From contig NC_086373.1 in assembly GCF_036588685.1 (NCBI RefSeq), positions 52,769,164 to 52,833,163 on the forward strand: DNA of 64,000 nt, written 5' to 3'. Made by a program: the position numbers and the translations under genes. This DNA is from Mytilus trossulus (taxonomy: Eukaryota > Mollusca > Bivalvia > Mytilida > Mytilidae). Of this stretch, positions 37,301-52,300 are shown piece by piece. The stretch's first letter is position 1, and each line of letters opens with the position of its first letter. The notes beneath the pieces were generated by a model. It did not search any database. It had not been told where the DNA came from and was given only the letters and a program-made list of their open reading frames with translations.

Positions 37301-40300
37301 CGTGATCCATCGTGTAGGCTTCGGCTGAGATATGAAGCTTAAAAATCCGTCTTCGGTTAACCTTCGCATGTCCATCTTGTGCTACGTATATAATTTCGGC
37401 ATGGTCGTATAGACTTCGTTATTCATCATACTTGCTTCGGTTACTTTTTTGTATTTTAACTAGATCGGGACCAACTTTGTACGAACTTACAATTTTCGCA
37501 TTCGGGTGTCCATCGTATATAAAAATCGGGACAGTGTGACGCGCGCATAACCAAAACTTTGTAGTACTTAAATTTTCAAGTACTAATCAAGTACTGTAAA
37601 ACACAGGTACCTAAATATTCCAATAATTTTAGAGTAACAAAATACTACTGAATATTAAAAGTAGATATCCAGTACTACAGATTTTTGGTACAGGCATAGT
37701 ACCTATGCAAAAGTAGCTGTGTAAAATATCACTAGTAAAAACAATGCTAGACTAATCTGGTCCTTGTTTGTCAAAGAACACAATGATAATTCTAGTATGC
37801 CTCGCAAGTTAAGCCATGAGGTTTTATTCGGTCTGACTAGTTTTATCTAGTTAAAGAGACTATCTAGTATATTGTCAAGGTTTTTTTTGTCACGAAGAAG
37901 GTCTCTGTCTGTAGTTTGGAGTACTTTTTCGAACGCCAAATCATACGAACATTTATCAATGGATTTTGCTCTATATGTCAAGTATGTGGTCAAACATGAT
38001 GCATTATAAGCTGAATTATTGAGCCAATTATCTTATTTGAAAAGATGCAATGATATGTAATGTTATCACCTTTTTATGAGATAATTTTTGCAAATTCTAC
38101 ACTTTTTTTGTTGTATTAAGAGGATGAACATCTTTTTAAGACAGCAAAATTTAAAGAACTAAATAAAATGGGATTATATCTGCTTTTTCTCTTTCATCCG
38201 AATTCCGAAGAAAGTGCTACTTATTTCCAAATAAATCATTACGTCTTCGTTTGCTGCAGAGTTTATCAGAATTTTGCTTCCAGATTCTGTTTGAACAACA
38301 CCAACTTTAACTTGCTTTTCTTGGCATTGCGCGGATCCAGTTTTAAAGAGAGAGTGAAATTGTTCAATTACTTGAATACCAAAACGAATCATAAACACCT
38401 GAAAACAAAGCGAAACCTACAATGATATTCAGTTTCCCTGTAAAATTCAACAACAACGAATAAAAATTAATACCACACACAATATAAAGAAATCATGAGA
38501 CTTTGGAAATTTGAAAATCAAAAGAAAGAAAATAAGCTTTCTCATGTTTATAATGACTACAAATACCTTCGCCAAATCGCCAAATAAGGGCTTAGAACTA
38601 GACGCAACAACAGTTTCGAATTATGTGTTTATCGACAGGTTGTAGGTATCCCCATGGGCACTAATTGTGCCCCTTTAATAGCAGATTTGTTTTTGTACTG
38701 TTAAGAATCACAGTTTATTAATAAACTCAATAAAGACCCGTCGAAATTGCATTTAATTGATAAATTCAACTACACTTACCGTTATCTTGATGTAAAAATC
38801 AAGAATTTTCTCAATATATTGCTGAAATTTACCCAAAGGAACTTACTCTTAATAAATCAAATGTATTCGGTAATAACTGTCCTTTCCTGAATTTGGATAT
38901 TTCGGTTTTAAACGGGAAACAACACACTAAAATTTACGACAACAGAGACAATTTTTCGTTCCCTATTGTTAATTTTCAATTTGTAGATGGTGATGTTCCT
39001 TTGGCACCATTTTTCGGTGTTTATATTTCACAACTTGTTCGCTATGCCCGTGTCTGTTGTGACGGGTTTTTTTTTATTTTAACGAACGCAACCTATGTAT
39101 TACTGGTAAATTATTAAACCAGGGATATTGTTACCATAAATCACTTTACTAAATTTTTCCATAGATATAAAGATTTGGTTTTGAAGTTTGGTTGTACCTG
39201 CAGAAAACTTATTTCAAACGGGATAGCACATCCTCATTTTTACGGAAATGTTGTTAACCGTGCCCAGAAATTTAGAAAGGATCCATGTAAACTTGTTGCT
39301 CCTTTAAATAAACTTATTCTAAAAGGTATATTCTATCTAATGAGTTAAGCATTTTTCAACTGATTTTTATAGTTCTTTCTTTTATTGTACTGTTATACCA
39401 CTGTCCCAGGTTAGGGGAGGGTTGGGATCCCGCTAACATGTTTAACCCTGCCATGTCATTTTTGTATGTGCCTGTCCCAAGTCAGGAACCTGTAATTCAG
39501 TGGATATCGTTTGTTTATGTGTTAAATATTTGTTTTTCTTTAAATTTTTTACTTAAATAAGGCCGTTAGTTTTCTCGTTTGAATTGTTTTACATTGTCGT
39601 ATTGGGGCCTTTTATAGCTGACTATGCGGTATAGGCTTTGTTAATTGCTGAAGGCCGTACGGTGACCTATAGTTGTTAATGTTTGTGTCATTTTGGTCCT
39701 TTGTGGATAGTTGTCTCATTGGCAATCATACCACATCTTCTTTTTTTATATTGTTATCTCGTTAAAAAGCAGATATTTACCAAAACTTTTTTTTTAAGCT
39801 GAATAATCGATAGCTAATTTAAAACAATAAAATTCTATGAGGTATGTAGGTAATATAAACTCATTAACTAAGCGAGTTTTTTCAACATTCGCCGCGCCAC
39901 TATTTATGACTCGTTAAGCACACATGATAATTGAAAATGTTTCCAGTGTTTGTACGTACAAACTTATAGAACATATGGAAAGCCATATCTATTAAGAAGA
40001 TAGAATATCTAAGTCATAAACAATTCTGCACTATGAACACTATTAACGCATCTGGTGCAAGGAAATTAGTATCATTAATTTTATTAAGGAATATTTCGAA
40101 TGGCAGACTAGTAAAAATATCGGCAAGTACTATATTATATTTTTCAAATGAAACCTACCCGAACATAGTTGATACTATGTTATAATTCCACGTATTGGCA
40201 AATGGGTGCTTCTGTTTCTCATATGTTGATTTTGGTCTATTCAAAAAGTATAAACGTTATATAGCCAACAAGATCAATATCAAAAAGAATCAAGATGGAA

Positions 40301-43300
40301 TGTAAAATAAGAAGAAGAAAGAATTTTCGATTTAATTTTCTACTGTTAGATATTTGTGGATGATAGAAGAAGTAAACAATTAGGAACATTTTACATCGTT
40401 CAACATTCGTTTCCAGTTTTAGATATACAAGTTCATAACCAGAGTGTCTATGTGATGACTGAGAATACGGTAAGAATGTGTAAAATATAGTATGAACATA
40501 GATCAACTAGAAATAAGTTTTGAAGCAACATTAATAAATCTCTTTAATTGCACAATAATAAAACTTCTAAATCGCCAATAATGACGAAGTCGTCAGAGGG
40601 TAAAGCACGAGAAACTTCTCTTCGTGGGCGGTTCAAGTGGTTCATTTTAATTTTATTAGTTTGATTTAACCATACACATAGTTTTTACAAGCCTGTTTGC
40701 ACTGACTTACTAAATCAAAGAAGTTGTAAAATGTAACACGTTGGTGCTATAATGCAATATCATGTGATATATTGTTAAAACAACAATGTAATTGTATTTA
40801 AGGTCATAAAGATCGCTGATATTGACCCATGTCCCTCGAATGTACTTTGCCTGGAATGTATGACATCGGAAAATCCAGCTTGTGGATGGGACATTCTAAT
40901 AGCTAGGTATGTATCATATAGATATTTACAGAAGAATTATATAGCATAGTATTTACATTAAATTAGACGGCATGTGTATCCATTGTCTTCTATTTTTTAT
41001 ATCTTGATTATGTTGTTTTTTGAAGTTAATATTTTTCGTTTGATTGTCTTGCTTTGAATGTGCGTCGGTTTGATATCAACAGTGTCAAAATATGTTCTGA
41101 TCATATTCCATTTAAAACTCTAGTGGCAATATATATTTAAACTGGGGTCTGAATATTCTACATCCTGTTCATTGATTCTATGAAATTTGTCAAATACTCA
41201 GATGGCAACAATAGTCTATCGATATTTTGAAATGTGACCAAACAATTAAATTATTGAAACAAAGGTACAAAACACTCAGAAAAACGTATGAACTTCAACT
41301 GGCAAACATGTAATTCGTCGACAATGTATGCGTTTTCTAAAGAAAAAAAATAAAGAACAACAACAACAATTTAGATTGCTGTTGGTTACCAGCTGTTGTT
41401 CAATTGAACTGCATGTAAGATTACTGGCATACACATGTACTCTACGACAAATTAGACCATTCGTCCTAGAGTGAAATTTGTACCTGGGTTTTTTAAAAAG
41501 GTAGATTTTTATGATTAATATAACCAAGTGAACGAACTTGACGTAGATGAACATAGTTAACTGAAACAAATGAGATAAAATCATCTTATATAAAATTGAG
41601 AATGGAATTTAATATTTAACACAATGTTCCCAAACAGCTAAACGTATCATGTTTTGTATTTTTGGACAGGTTAACGATGATAGGTGTGTAACGTTACCTA
41701 ATAAACATGGCGTAAACTAAACGTAATGCTATAAATATTGTTTCGTGTCAATTTCAATTTCACCGATAGTTTCAAATGTTGATTGATATATAGGACTTAA
41801 AATTAAATTAAAAATGCAATCGATAAAGTATACATGTGTAGTAAAGGGTTATGTGTTATGATTGCCAATAAAGCAACAACCCATAAAAAACACGTTACAA
41901 AAGTATAAATAAACTCAAAATAGATACTAGGACTACATTTTCTATTTACGCCAGACGCGCGTTTAGTCTACAAAAGACTCATCAGTGACGCTCGATCCCA
42001 AAAAGTTATAAAAAAGTCAAAAAAGATACGAAGTTGAAGAGCATTGATGAACAATTTAAACTATTCCTTGTAGCTAAATTTTTCGAAGCGCGGTATGTTT
42101 TAAAAAAAACAATCGCGTAAATATTCATAAAAAAGCGTCTCAAAAAAAGTCAATACAAGTTATACATGTGTACGATTTTTTCAGACAATTGAATTTTAGA
42201 ATAGATTTGTCGATCAAAATAAAAACGGAAACGGAAAAACATCAAGATCAGATTGATTTTTGGAGACACTTTTCTTCTTCCGACGAACGAAAGGGGAAGA
42301 ATTTTTGGGCATTCAAACAGGCTTTTTCTTTTTAAATACGAGTAAAAAGTGTTCACAAAGCACGATTGAACCTTTTGTTGATGGATTGTCGATAAATAGA
42401 TGTCCACTGACACACATGTATTTAGGACAGGAATATATATACCGTGAAAAACAATACTCAGTCGCCCAAGAGGGCTGAATATCTAAACTACAAATGGAAT
42501 ATTGGCGTAAAAAAGGCAGAAAGAGGAAAATGTTTGCCAACTTAAGCCCACTTTCAAATACATGTACTTGTTATTGTTCTTTAAAATGTAGAAAACTTGA
42601 CATAAATCCTAAAACACCGAATTACACTATCCCATGATGAAAGTGTTTTTGCATATTAAAATATGTATATCCGAGGCCAGCGAATCAACAACAAATACTT
42701 GTCAATTTAAAGTTATTGGTTTACCAGCTATCTGAAGGCCTGGGATATTGACCACCGCTGTAAAAATTAGGTAGTTTGAATAATAGGTTGAATAATAGCT
42801 ATAACACCCACAGACCCCTTCTTGTGATATTTTAGGACTGTTTAACGTTGAAATCTAGCACTATTTAGTCAAAGTCGTTATCCAGTCTTCTGTCGAATTG
42901 TAAATTGACGACCAAAGTTCAATTCACTTTGCAACCTTTTGTCTAACAAGGCAAAGGACCTTGTATGTTTCAATTCTTAAAAACAAAATTCAGTAATATA
43001 CATTCAATACAGCAAAATGAAATCACTCTTTAATTGAGTTTACCCTATGTGTATTTGTTGTCTATGTCAAATGTACAAATGCATCTTTTTCACAACACTA
43101 ATGTTTTGTATTTTGAATAATATAGAATGTTCTGCATTATAGTTGTACTGTTAATCCTGATAACTCTACTTGGTGGCTGCCATCTGTTGGAGGGCAATGT
43201 CTTAAAGTCAATGCAAAAGAATTGGTGATTGATGAAACAACAGATAATGTCAGTATCATTATTTTATTTTATTTTTTTGTATATAACTGGCTGAGGTTAA

Positions 43301-46300
43301 ATATCGAAATCATACTTAATTTTTCAACATTTGACACATATTCTTATATTACGTGCGTCTTTCGCTTTGTGAATAAAACCATGCTCTAAATCCAAAATAA
43401 TTTGATTCCGCATGCGTATATTGACTACTGTAGTATAATGAGTTTTATCAAATTGGCATGCATTTAATATATTTCATTAACATTCAAACTCTCAAATGGT
43501 GCACATGTTACTTATTCATTTTTTACGACTTTAATGTGTTGCAATTCACAATTAACATATTTGACCTAGAAACGACGCCATTCATGCTGACTGTTCTAAA
43601 ATCCTCCCTCAGTAAAATCACATTGCCAGTCGTTTGCTTGTTTACAAACAAAAAAGAAGGTTCATGGAAGAGCATACTCAACAATATACACTTATACAAA
43701 TCGTACATATATATTCCCTTAATTGTCATTATCAGAATCGAAATAATTGATGCAAGCTATAATTTATTGTAGTTCTAACCTGGGTAGCTATTATATTATA
43801 TATATCACTCGCACAAACAATTGTTATTTCCCTGCTGGAAACGGTTTAATCATTTCTATTATTTTACCTTTTCTGAATATTGATGTTTGAACCGTAAACA
43901 AAATATTTTGGTGATCAAAGTGTTGGTCCTAGACATGTTATATAATTATCACGAATGAACAACAGAGAAAACTAAACAAAAAGTATCGGCAAAATACTAG
44001 GTGTCACTTATGAGTGTTGTTGACCATATGGTAACATATTTAAGACATTTTGGCTTATATTTTGAAGACTAAAAGACGTTGCGAGACAATTTATGATAGG
44101 CAAAAAATAACGATATGAATACATAAGTATAATGATATTATCATGGACAGGAGTTGGTCGATATTTAAATGCTTGCGTGAGGGATAATCTGCCTTGTACT
44201 CAATAAAAACAACTTTAAAATCAAAATGTGGTCAACGTGAAAGCTTCCTATAATAAATACGTCATACTCAGGCAAAAGTTATCAAATATCAACCTTTACA
44301 TCACACTTATATGAAAACGGAGCTGTGACTTGATTTTCAATGACACAGTTGTTCACTAGAGACCAAATTGCCTGTAACTTAAAAATATCTAATAGGAAAA
44401 AACTCTTCCAACAAACATAATCATCAAACATTGTTTTTACACCACACAGTATCCACTTATTATGTTCTAGTCCAAATACCATTTTTGCATGGAACGAAAT
44501 GCATGCAAAACTGCCAAATGACCTGTACAATTTTCAAATGGACTTCAGCTGTAAAGAAAAAAAACCGGTTACATGAGATAAAGTACTCTTTTTTTTAAAT
44601 TGGGTAAGACGAATAGATGTCTTCAGTGTGGGCAATTTAAAAATGTAATTGTACTACACACAATGTAATAAAATCAAAAGATACCACGGGACATTTAGAT
44701 GTCTATCTGAAGATACCAAGACCTTTTTGATAAATACTTTGCACCAACTTCGCAAAAAATACACGATAATATTGAAGTTTAAATTCGAGGTACTGACGTT
44801 ATTTATCATCCTAATTACATGTTTAAGTGTCTTTTATTTTGTCTGTGTACAATTATAACCTTAAATATTTATTCTATTTCGGTAATGTTCATTTGAAGTG
44901 GCCTGCAGGTACTTATATATCAAATAGTTACCTTTAACTTATTAATTTTATTAATGTGATCATTGCGGAGACCAACTTTCCGGTAATTATAAATCGCCTT
45001 TGTCTTTGATGTTTCCACCAATACAAAGCATGAATTCTACAAGCAAATCATGCATGCAAAATTCTATGTTTGTACTTAAATGTGTACTTGTTGCAATCGG
45101 CATAATCGTGTAGTATGACAATCTGTTTGAAAATAAACTGAAACCAAAGTCAGCGGAAAACTCCATGTTTGTGACATTTTAATTATTTGCAGAAACACCC
45201 AGAAGTTTTGTCAGTTCAGCTATTGTTTGATCCAGATGTTAACTTTTATGGAGGAATTTGTCTGAATGAATTAAGTAATGGTCAGATGATGGAGTTAAAT
45301 GGATATTATAAATGCTCATTGTCTGTTGGCGATGGTAACTAAAGATTAAGTAATAAAAACCCTATTCACCAAATATTATTAGTTACATAGTGTGTTAGAG
45401 ACCTAGTATGATATATACAGGGTAAGTAAATTCCATATGGGGTTCGAGCGACCTAATATAATATAAACAGTATCAGCAAATTCCATATGGGGTCACTACC
45501 ACACTATGTTACGAATTTATCTTCCGACTATCTTTATTTGTTGAATTTAGACTAAAGTTGTCTTATTTGCTTTCATGACATATCTTCTTTTTTCTGAATT
45601 AAAGTGTTCAAGTGTTCAATTTTACGAACTTTCTTCAATTGGTCTGCACTAAACGACTAATGTAAACGATACATATGTATTATCAACATTCTTCATTGTT
45701 CTTGATATCAACAATATTAAACAGAACTTTAATAGTTTTAAATAATCAAACAGTACCCAAGTCGTAAATCCACAACTAACCGAGTATTGAAATCAGCCCC
45801 GCATCCCTACTATCCTAATATTGAATATACACGGTCTCCACGAGGTCGCTTTTAACCAATCATATTCCTAGAAATGTAAAGGAGGTAAGATAAATATGCA
45901 TCTGTGCATTCAGATGAGCACAACACGATTTGCAAAGACTAACACATAAACAATAAAACAAAAGCTATCGTAAAACAAAAGATCTTAGTTTATCTTGTTA
46001 TTCTTTTTTATATAATACTTTCCTGATACAATACTACGTAAATAAAGCATACATGTTCTTTGGCATTTACTTTATAATATTTTCAGAAGAAAAAAAAACC
46101 ACAATTACCACACCAAAATCAATACTGATATTTGGTGAAACATGTACTAATAAAAAAAAAAGTAAGCAGATATGATCGAGAATATTTGCCCTGTAGGTAA
46201 ACTTTCTCTCTTAGTTATTTAAGATTAAGTATCTTTGATTTTTTTAATCTTTGTTAAACAAAAACACATAAAGAGACGGTTTGACAGAATCAAGTATTGC

Positions 46301-49300
46301 AGAACAAACAATGATAAAATAACTTTAAAAAAACATTTTACAAAACATATCACAGAAAAACAGATATTTAGCAAGTCACTAATCGAAGTAAATGTCCTCC
46401 GTGAGAGACAATTGGTATATTATTTTTTTTAAACCAAATGATAAATTATATAATGGGTATTATCACTGAACTAGTTTACATATTTTTAAGGAGCCAGCTG
46501 AAGGACGCCTCCGGGTGCGGGAATTTCTCGCTACATTGAAGACTCATTGGTGGCCTTCGGCTGTTGTCTGATCTATGGTCAGGTTGTTGTTGCTTTGACA
46601 CATTCCCCATTTCCTTTCCTAATTTTTTTAGATATTTACATGTTGTATACTGTCTCTTCAAACTGCGATAGTTTTACTTCCTTTCAGAACCATTCCAGTT
46701 GTATGTGATATCAAACTCTACGCTAATAGACATGGAGGAAGTCATTATAGCGTCAACAACTGTCAATGTATTTAAATGCTCTGCGTTCAACAGGTATATA
46801 TCATGCCTCTTTTTCACAAATTATCAAAATCATAGAACTAAAAAAGATAACATGTGTTAAAGTTGCTACATTAGATACTTTTGAAGATAGAAAAATGGCT
46901 AGTGCACAACAAAATTAATATATTACGTCAATTCTACCTCAGGAATAGATTACCTTAGCTGTATTTAGCAAAACCTTTAGGAAATAGGATGATTTTATCG
47001 CAAACGTTTATTCGGAAAATGGATTCTTTCACAATACCCTGTTATTTACGATACTTACCCACTCAATATAAATTATACATGTTCGGACTTTTAAATGCTA
47101 GGATTAACAAAAATTTAAAAATATCGAAAATCGATTAAATAAGTTAAGAGATTTAACTGTGTACAGTAGAAATATATATCACTATTTATAAATTAATTAT
47201 CTAATTGATATGATTATTACGATGTCCCGATATGATATTGCTGGAAAGTAAGACGAGACAAATTCAATACACTTGTGGTTTTTGAAAATTATAAAACTGG
47301 ACAGACCAGATGTCTGTTTTCTCTATTCATATATTTTTGCGATCTTAGGTCTTTAAATACATATAAAGGTTTCCGATCTGAAAGTTAATATACTTTTTTT
47401 CTATTCCCGATGTAGCTGTTATGTCTGAGTATATGTTCGCATGGTATGCGATGTAGCATTACAGAAGACGCTAAAAGAGGGCGAAAGATTAATTAACATG
47501 CAAACTCATAGATCAAAAATAAACTGACAATGCTATGGCTACAAACAAAATATAAAAAGATAAACAAAAGTACAAAAAACACAGTTATGTCAACTGATAT
47601 TTATCAGATCATTACTGAAGAGAGAAGTTTATGGTCAAAACGCGAATCTTGCGAAGAACATTTAATGCAGTTAATGGTAATTCTTTAACCGGTGTCTTCC
47701 TTATCAAACAAAACAGATTACAACATCGATATACTAATGTTGCATTTCTTTAGAGATTCATATTCTCTGACTGTGTTTTATATTTCTTGCGGCGATAGGC
47801 GAAAGAGATACAGGGGACTAACAGGAAGTATAGTTAATGTACCGTGTAAAGCCTTCATACTAATTATATTTTGCGGGATTGTCCTGATTTCATCATTTAT
47901 AACACTTTGATTCTGATATTTGATTTCTTCACATGATACAGGAGGTTTTTGGCTCTTTTCATATCGTCTACTACAATATATAATATAAATTTCCTTTACA
48001 TGGTTTTTAATAAATGTCTTATTATAAATGAATTTTTAGCTGCGGTGCATGTGCAAATACAACTGGTTGCTTTTGGTGCCTGGAAACCGTATCATGCGTT
48101 AGACCAACCTCAGCCTGTGCTACCTCAGTAACCATTTCGGTAGGTTATTCAGCATAATGATGTACGGGATTGATGAGCAAGTTATATTGCAATATCAGTA
48201 TATCTGCAATGTTCCATTTTTATATTTTTCGACAAGCAACAGTCACATTACAGGTTTATTCCTTAACACTCTATTTTTTTTTGTTATACATTAAATACAT
48301 GTATACAAATTAATTCAGAACAAATAACTATACATATACCATTTCTAATTGATATATTAGTGTGCTGTTGACGGGGATATTCTCATTTTAGACATGAATA
48401 CTCTTTTTACTAGACGTACCATATTAAAACCCTAAATTTATAAATTCACTATTGTCAAGGTACCTGAAAATGTTCTATAAAAAAGAAAAATATTCAAAGA
48501 ATGGCACAATATTATATAAGAATAACCTGTTGAAAGACTGATACTTTGTTTAAATTTGCTTCTCTGATAAACGTGTTTTTTATACCCTCGGCAGGGTTTC
48601 AACAAAAAATAATTTAAACATTAGTACCCTTATCAGGAACTTACTTAATCAAAATCAAAAAGCAAAAAATACTGTATTGTGACAAAACATTACAGCAATT
48701 GTATGTTATTGCCTGTGAAAGTGTGAACCGTAGTTTCTGAAGGAAAGAACTTATGTCAAGTTATCAACAGATAATTTAAAGAGATGGTTTTAGGTCCATT
48801 TATTTCATGTTTTTCAACATGAATGTTTGAGGTGAGTTAAAATCTTGAATACGCGCTTAGAACGACTAATGGGCTGATATCGTCGGATAATATTTAACAG
48901 TAACTCAGTAGTGGTGTCATCTTCTCGCTATTCAATAAAACAAAATGTGCCTGTAGCCCTATTGCTAGTAGATTTCATTTTTTTCCAACAATTGAGACAT
49001 CTTCATTTTGTTCATTACCAGCACAGATAGAACCTCTAATAGAAGAGCACATAACTACACTTCTAGAGGACCTGAGTTCACATATATACAACAAAGTGTT
49101 TGTTTTGAATATTTGGACTCTTGTTTGGTTTACACGAATATTTAATTTGTGTACGCCCCGTCGCATACAGTCATAGCTAAGTCATTAACTGTTATGTCTT
49201 ATTTTGAATTGTAAAATATCTATGAACGTGAAAAATAACCGATAATCATGAACGTGTCCACCAAATCACACGTCAAGTATTTGACGATTTGAAATAAAAA

Positions 49301-52300
49301 CATATTTTCTCAAAACATATGCAGCTCGGCGAAAATCAGTTACCCCTTAAAAATTCCAACCTGTTGTTAGCTGTTTCGCTTTGGTCGCTCTCTGTCAAAC
49401 TGATATAAATTGTTTTAAAGTAAATAAAAAATTGTTTCGACATCACACTGCTAGCCTTCTTTTACATGCGCGTCAAGAATGCGAAAAGGTGTAGGTACAA
49501 TCCAAGGTAAACTCAAAAGTTGGTACTTGATACTATTCCGCAAAAAATACGGCGTTTATGAGTTAGAGAAAATTTCGATCTGCTCAGAATGATATGTCAA
49601 GGAAAGATTACATCTTCTTGAAACCATCACTTATTACTTTATGAACTAGCACGTAAAACATTAAACTCAGCGTGTCGGTTAAGCACACATCAGGAATTAT
49701 ATTCATATATCATTATGATATTCTCGTTCTGAATATGCCCTAATTACACCACTGTCCAAGGTGAGGGGGAGGAATAGGATCCCGCTAACATTTTTAACCC
49801 CGCCGCATTTTGTATGTGTGTGCCTTTCCCAAGTCAGGAGCCTGTAATTCACTGCTTGTCGGTTGTTTATTTGTTACATATTTGTTTTTTTTGTTTTATT
49901 GATTTTTAACATAAATTAGGCCGTTAGTTTTTCTCGTTTGTATTGACTTACATTGTCATTTCGGGGCCTTTTATAGCTGACTATGCGATATGGGTTTTGA
50001 TCATTGTTTTAGACAATACGGTGACATATAGTTGTTAATTTATGTGTCATATGGTCTCTTGTAGAAAGTTGTCTCAATAGCAATCCTACCAAATCTTCTT
50101 TTTCATAATCTTGACATTGAACGTTAAACAGCCTATCATTCAATCACCGTAACAGGTCAGAATATAGCTTGAGCATTCTTCTTGTTGAAAAATTCAACAT
50201 TCGGTATCTGCCTGTACCAAGTGTAGAGCCTATCATGCAGTTGCTTTGATGAGTTATTTTATATCATATAATTGTTTAAGATTACCTATTTTAGCGTATA
50301 AGGTCAATGAGGTTTCATGTTTGGCATTGTTTCACTTTTGCCATGTCAGGACGTTCAGATCTTTTGGTGTGTGCTTGTATTTTGATCATACATGAAGACC
50401 GTTAAGTTACTTATCCACCTCCTATTGTCACTTGAATGATACATGAAGTAGTATCACTGGGTAGACTTATACGTGTTGACCTTATAAAAAACCAGTTGTG
50501 TTTCGGAGCATTAGATGTTGTACATATTCTTTTTTGCACAACTGTATAGGAATACGGTATAAAAACCAAATTGGTTGATTTTTTATAATGTTTAATTCGT
50601 TTAGTGTTTGTTTAGTCTGTTATGTTTTTATTTTGGTTAAAGATGACCAGAGACCAATGTCCCAGATTAACAAGTACTACAGTATTCATACAGGGTAGCG
50701 ACACAACAGTTCTAACTGAAAATTTGATGATACATGTCATTAATTTATATAAATATGTAAGTAAATAATTTATATTTATTATATCAATCAATTTTACAAA
50801 TGCTAATATTTGAAGAAAAACTTCCAGGATACCTATTCAACACTGCAATAAGATCATTGAATATCGTTTTTATTGGTATGAATATTGATTTTGTTATCAA
50901 TAAATTAGAAGCTAACTAAATATTACTAGTATGTTATATACATATACATATTCATGGATCTACAATCTGTCGATACCTGTAACTTGGCATTGCACAAGGC
51001 CATGTTTTTTTCTCTGGCTGTTTATGACGTCTTTACACTTAATCCATTGGATGTTGGATGTGTACAGATTGATAGTTTAGTCTTAGATGCATGTTTTTTT
51101 TTTATTAGTTGTTAGTGGCTTTGAACTCGCTATCAGATAACTGCGAGTACTCTCAGATCTGTTCATTGTGTCTTTTTGTGTCGGGATGTATAAGTACCTT
51201 GCCACGTCCACTAGTATTTTTGTCCATCTGATGAATTAAGCCTTTTTCAACTGGTTTTTATTGTTCATTCTTATGGTGTACTGTTGTACCACTGTCCCAG
51301 GTAAGGGGGATGGGGTTGGGATCCCGCTAACATGTTAAACCCCGCCACATTTTTTATGTATGTGCCTCTCCCAAGTCAGGAGCCTGTAAATTAGTGGTTG
51401 TCGTTTGTTTATGTGTTACATATTTGTTTTTCGTTAATTATTTACGTAAATAAGGCCGTTAGTTTTCTCGTTTGAATTGTTTTACATTGTCTTATCGTGG
51501 CCTTTTATAGCTCATTTTGCGGTATGGGATTTGCTCATTGTTGAAGGCCGTACGGTGACCAATAGTTGTTAATATCTGTGTCATTTTGGTCTTTTGTGGA
51601 TAGTTGTCTACATCTTCTTTTTTATATTCCATGTGTATCATTTGGAAGCCTCTTACAGCAATTTCATTTAGCTTCCTCCTCAATGCAATATTACACTATA
51701 CATGACGTCGTATAATATCATTGCAATTGAAATTAAGTATAAATTATGCCGTGAAACAAGAGGCATGCATTGATATTTGTTTCAATAATAGCAATCCTAG
51801 ACAAGCATTAGATATCAATGGCAATCACATCGGTATATACCTGAAAACAAGTATTGCAACACTTCCATTGAAAGCAATGTAAAATGACACGATCTTCGGT
51901 CTATTCACATAATGAAGCAAGTGTTAACAAAAATATAAAAAAAAAGTTAAGTCCTAATTATTTTTCTTTTTATAGAAACAAAGCACGGGTAAACTGTTTT
52001 GCGTTGTTGGTAATGAAGGGTACGCAGCTGTTTTAGATGACTCATATACTTATGTTGTATGTCAGGATGTAAAGGTATATAAACGTGCTAAACATTGTGC
52101 ACGACATATGATTTTAAGGCAGCAGTAGTTGACCGATAATCCTATTTCATATTTTTGTTTATTACATTCCAAAAAACTATTCATGATTCCATAATGAGGA
52201 GTACCCAAATTGCATCTATGCGTAAATTCACATCATTAAAAACCAAATAACAGATGTTTTGGTGTTTTTTTTCAAATATTTCGAAGAAATTGACTCTACT

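Larger units (their letters stand above)
35276..37723. mobile_element. Outer inverted-repeat element, 2.4 kb
   Basis: Ends TACACAGCCAATTTTGCATA (left) and the complement of the right end (TACACAGCTACTTTTGCATA) match, and similarity continues inward as AGGTACTA and then more weakly for about 150 bases. It encloses a second element at 35550-37540. Confidence 0.75.

Noticed and set aside
38168..38425. Overlapping 74-85 residue frames on both strands
   Set aside because: No recognisable domain and no phase-compatible splice sites; not the missing Sema exon.
40062..40180. Possible missing Sema exon; one frame reads SNGRLVKISASTILYFSN, then NETYPNIVDTM
   Set aside because: It looks Sema-like, but no acceptor gives a phase-0 start and no GT donor gives the phase-1 end needed before exon 40417. 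It also repeats a strand already present in exon B2.
41276..42540. Several frames of 72-102 residues on both strands
   Set aside because: Overlapping opposite-strand shadows in an intron, without domain or splice support.
51492..51683. 63-residue minus frame
   Set aside because: Lies in the antisense of the retroelement 3' tail, which is present in several copies without the frame.
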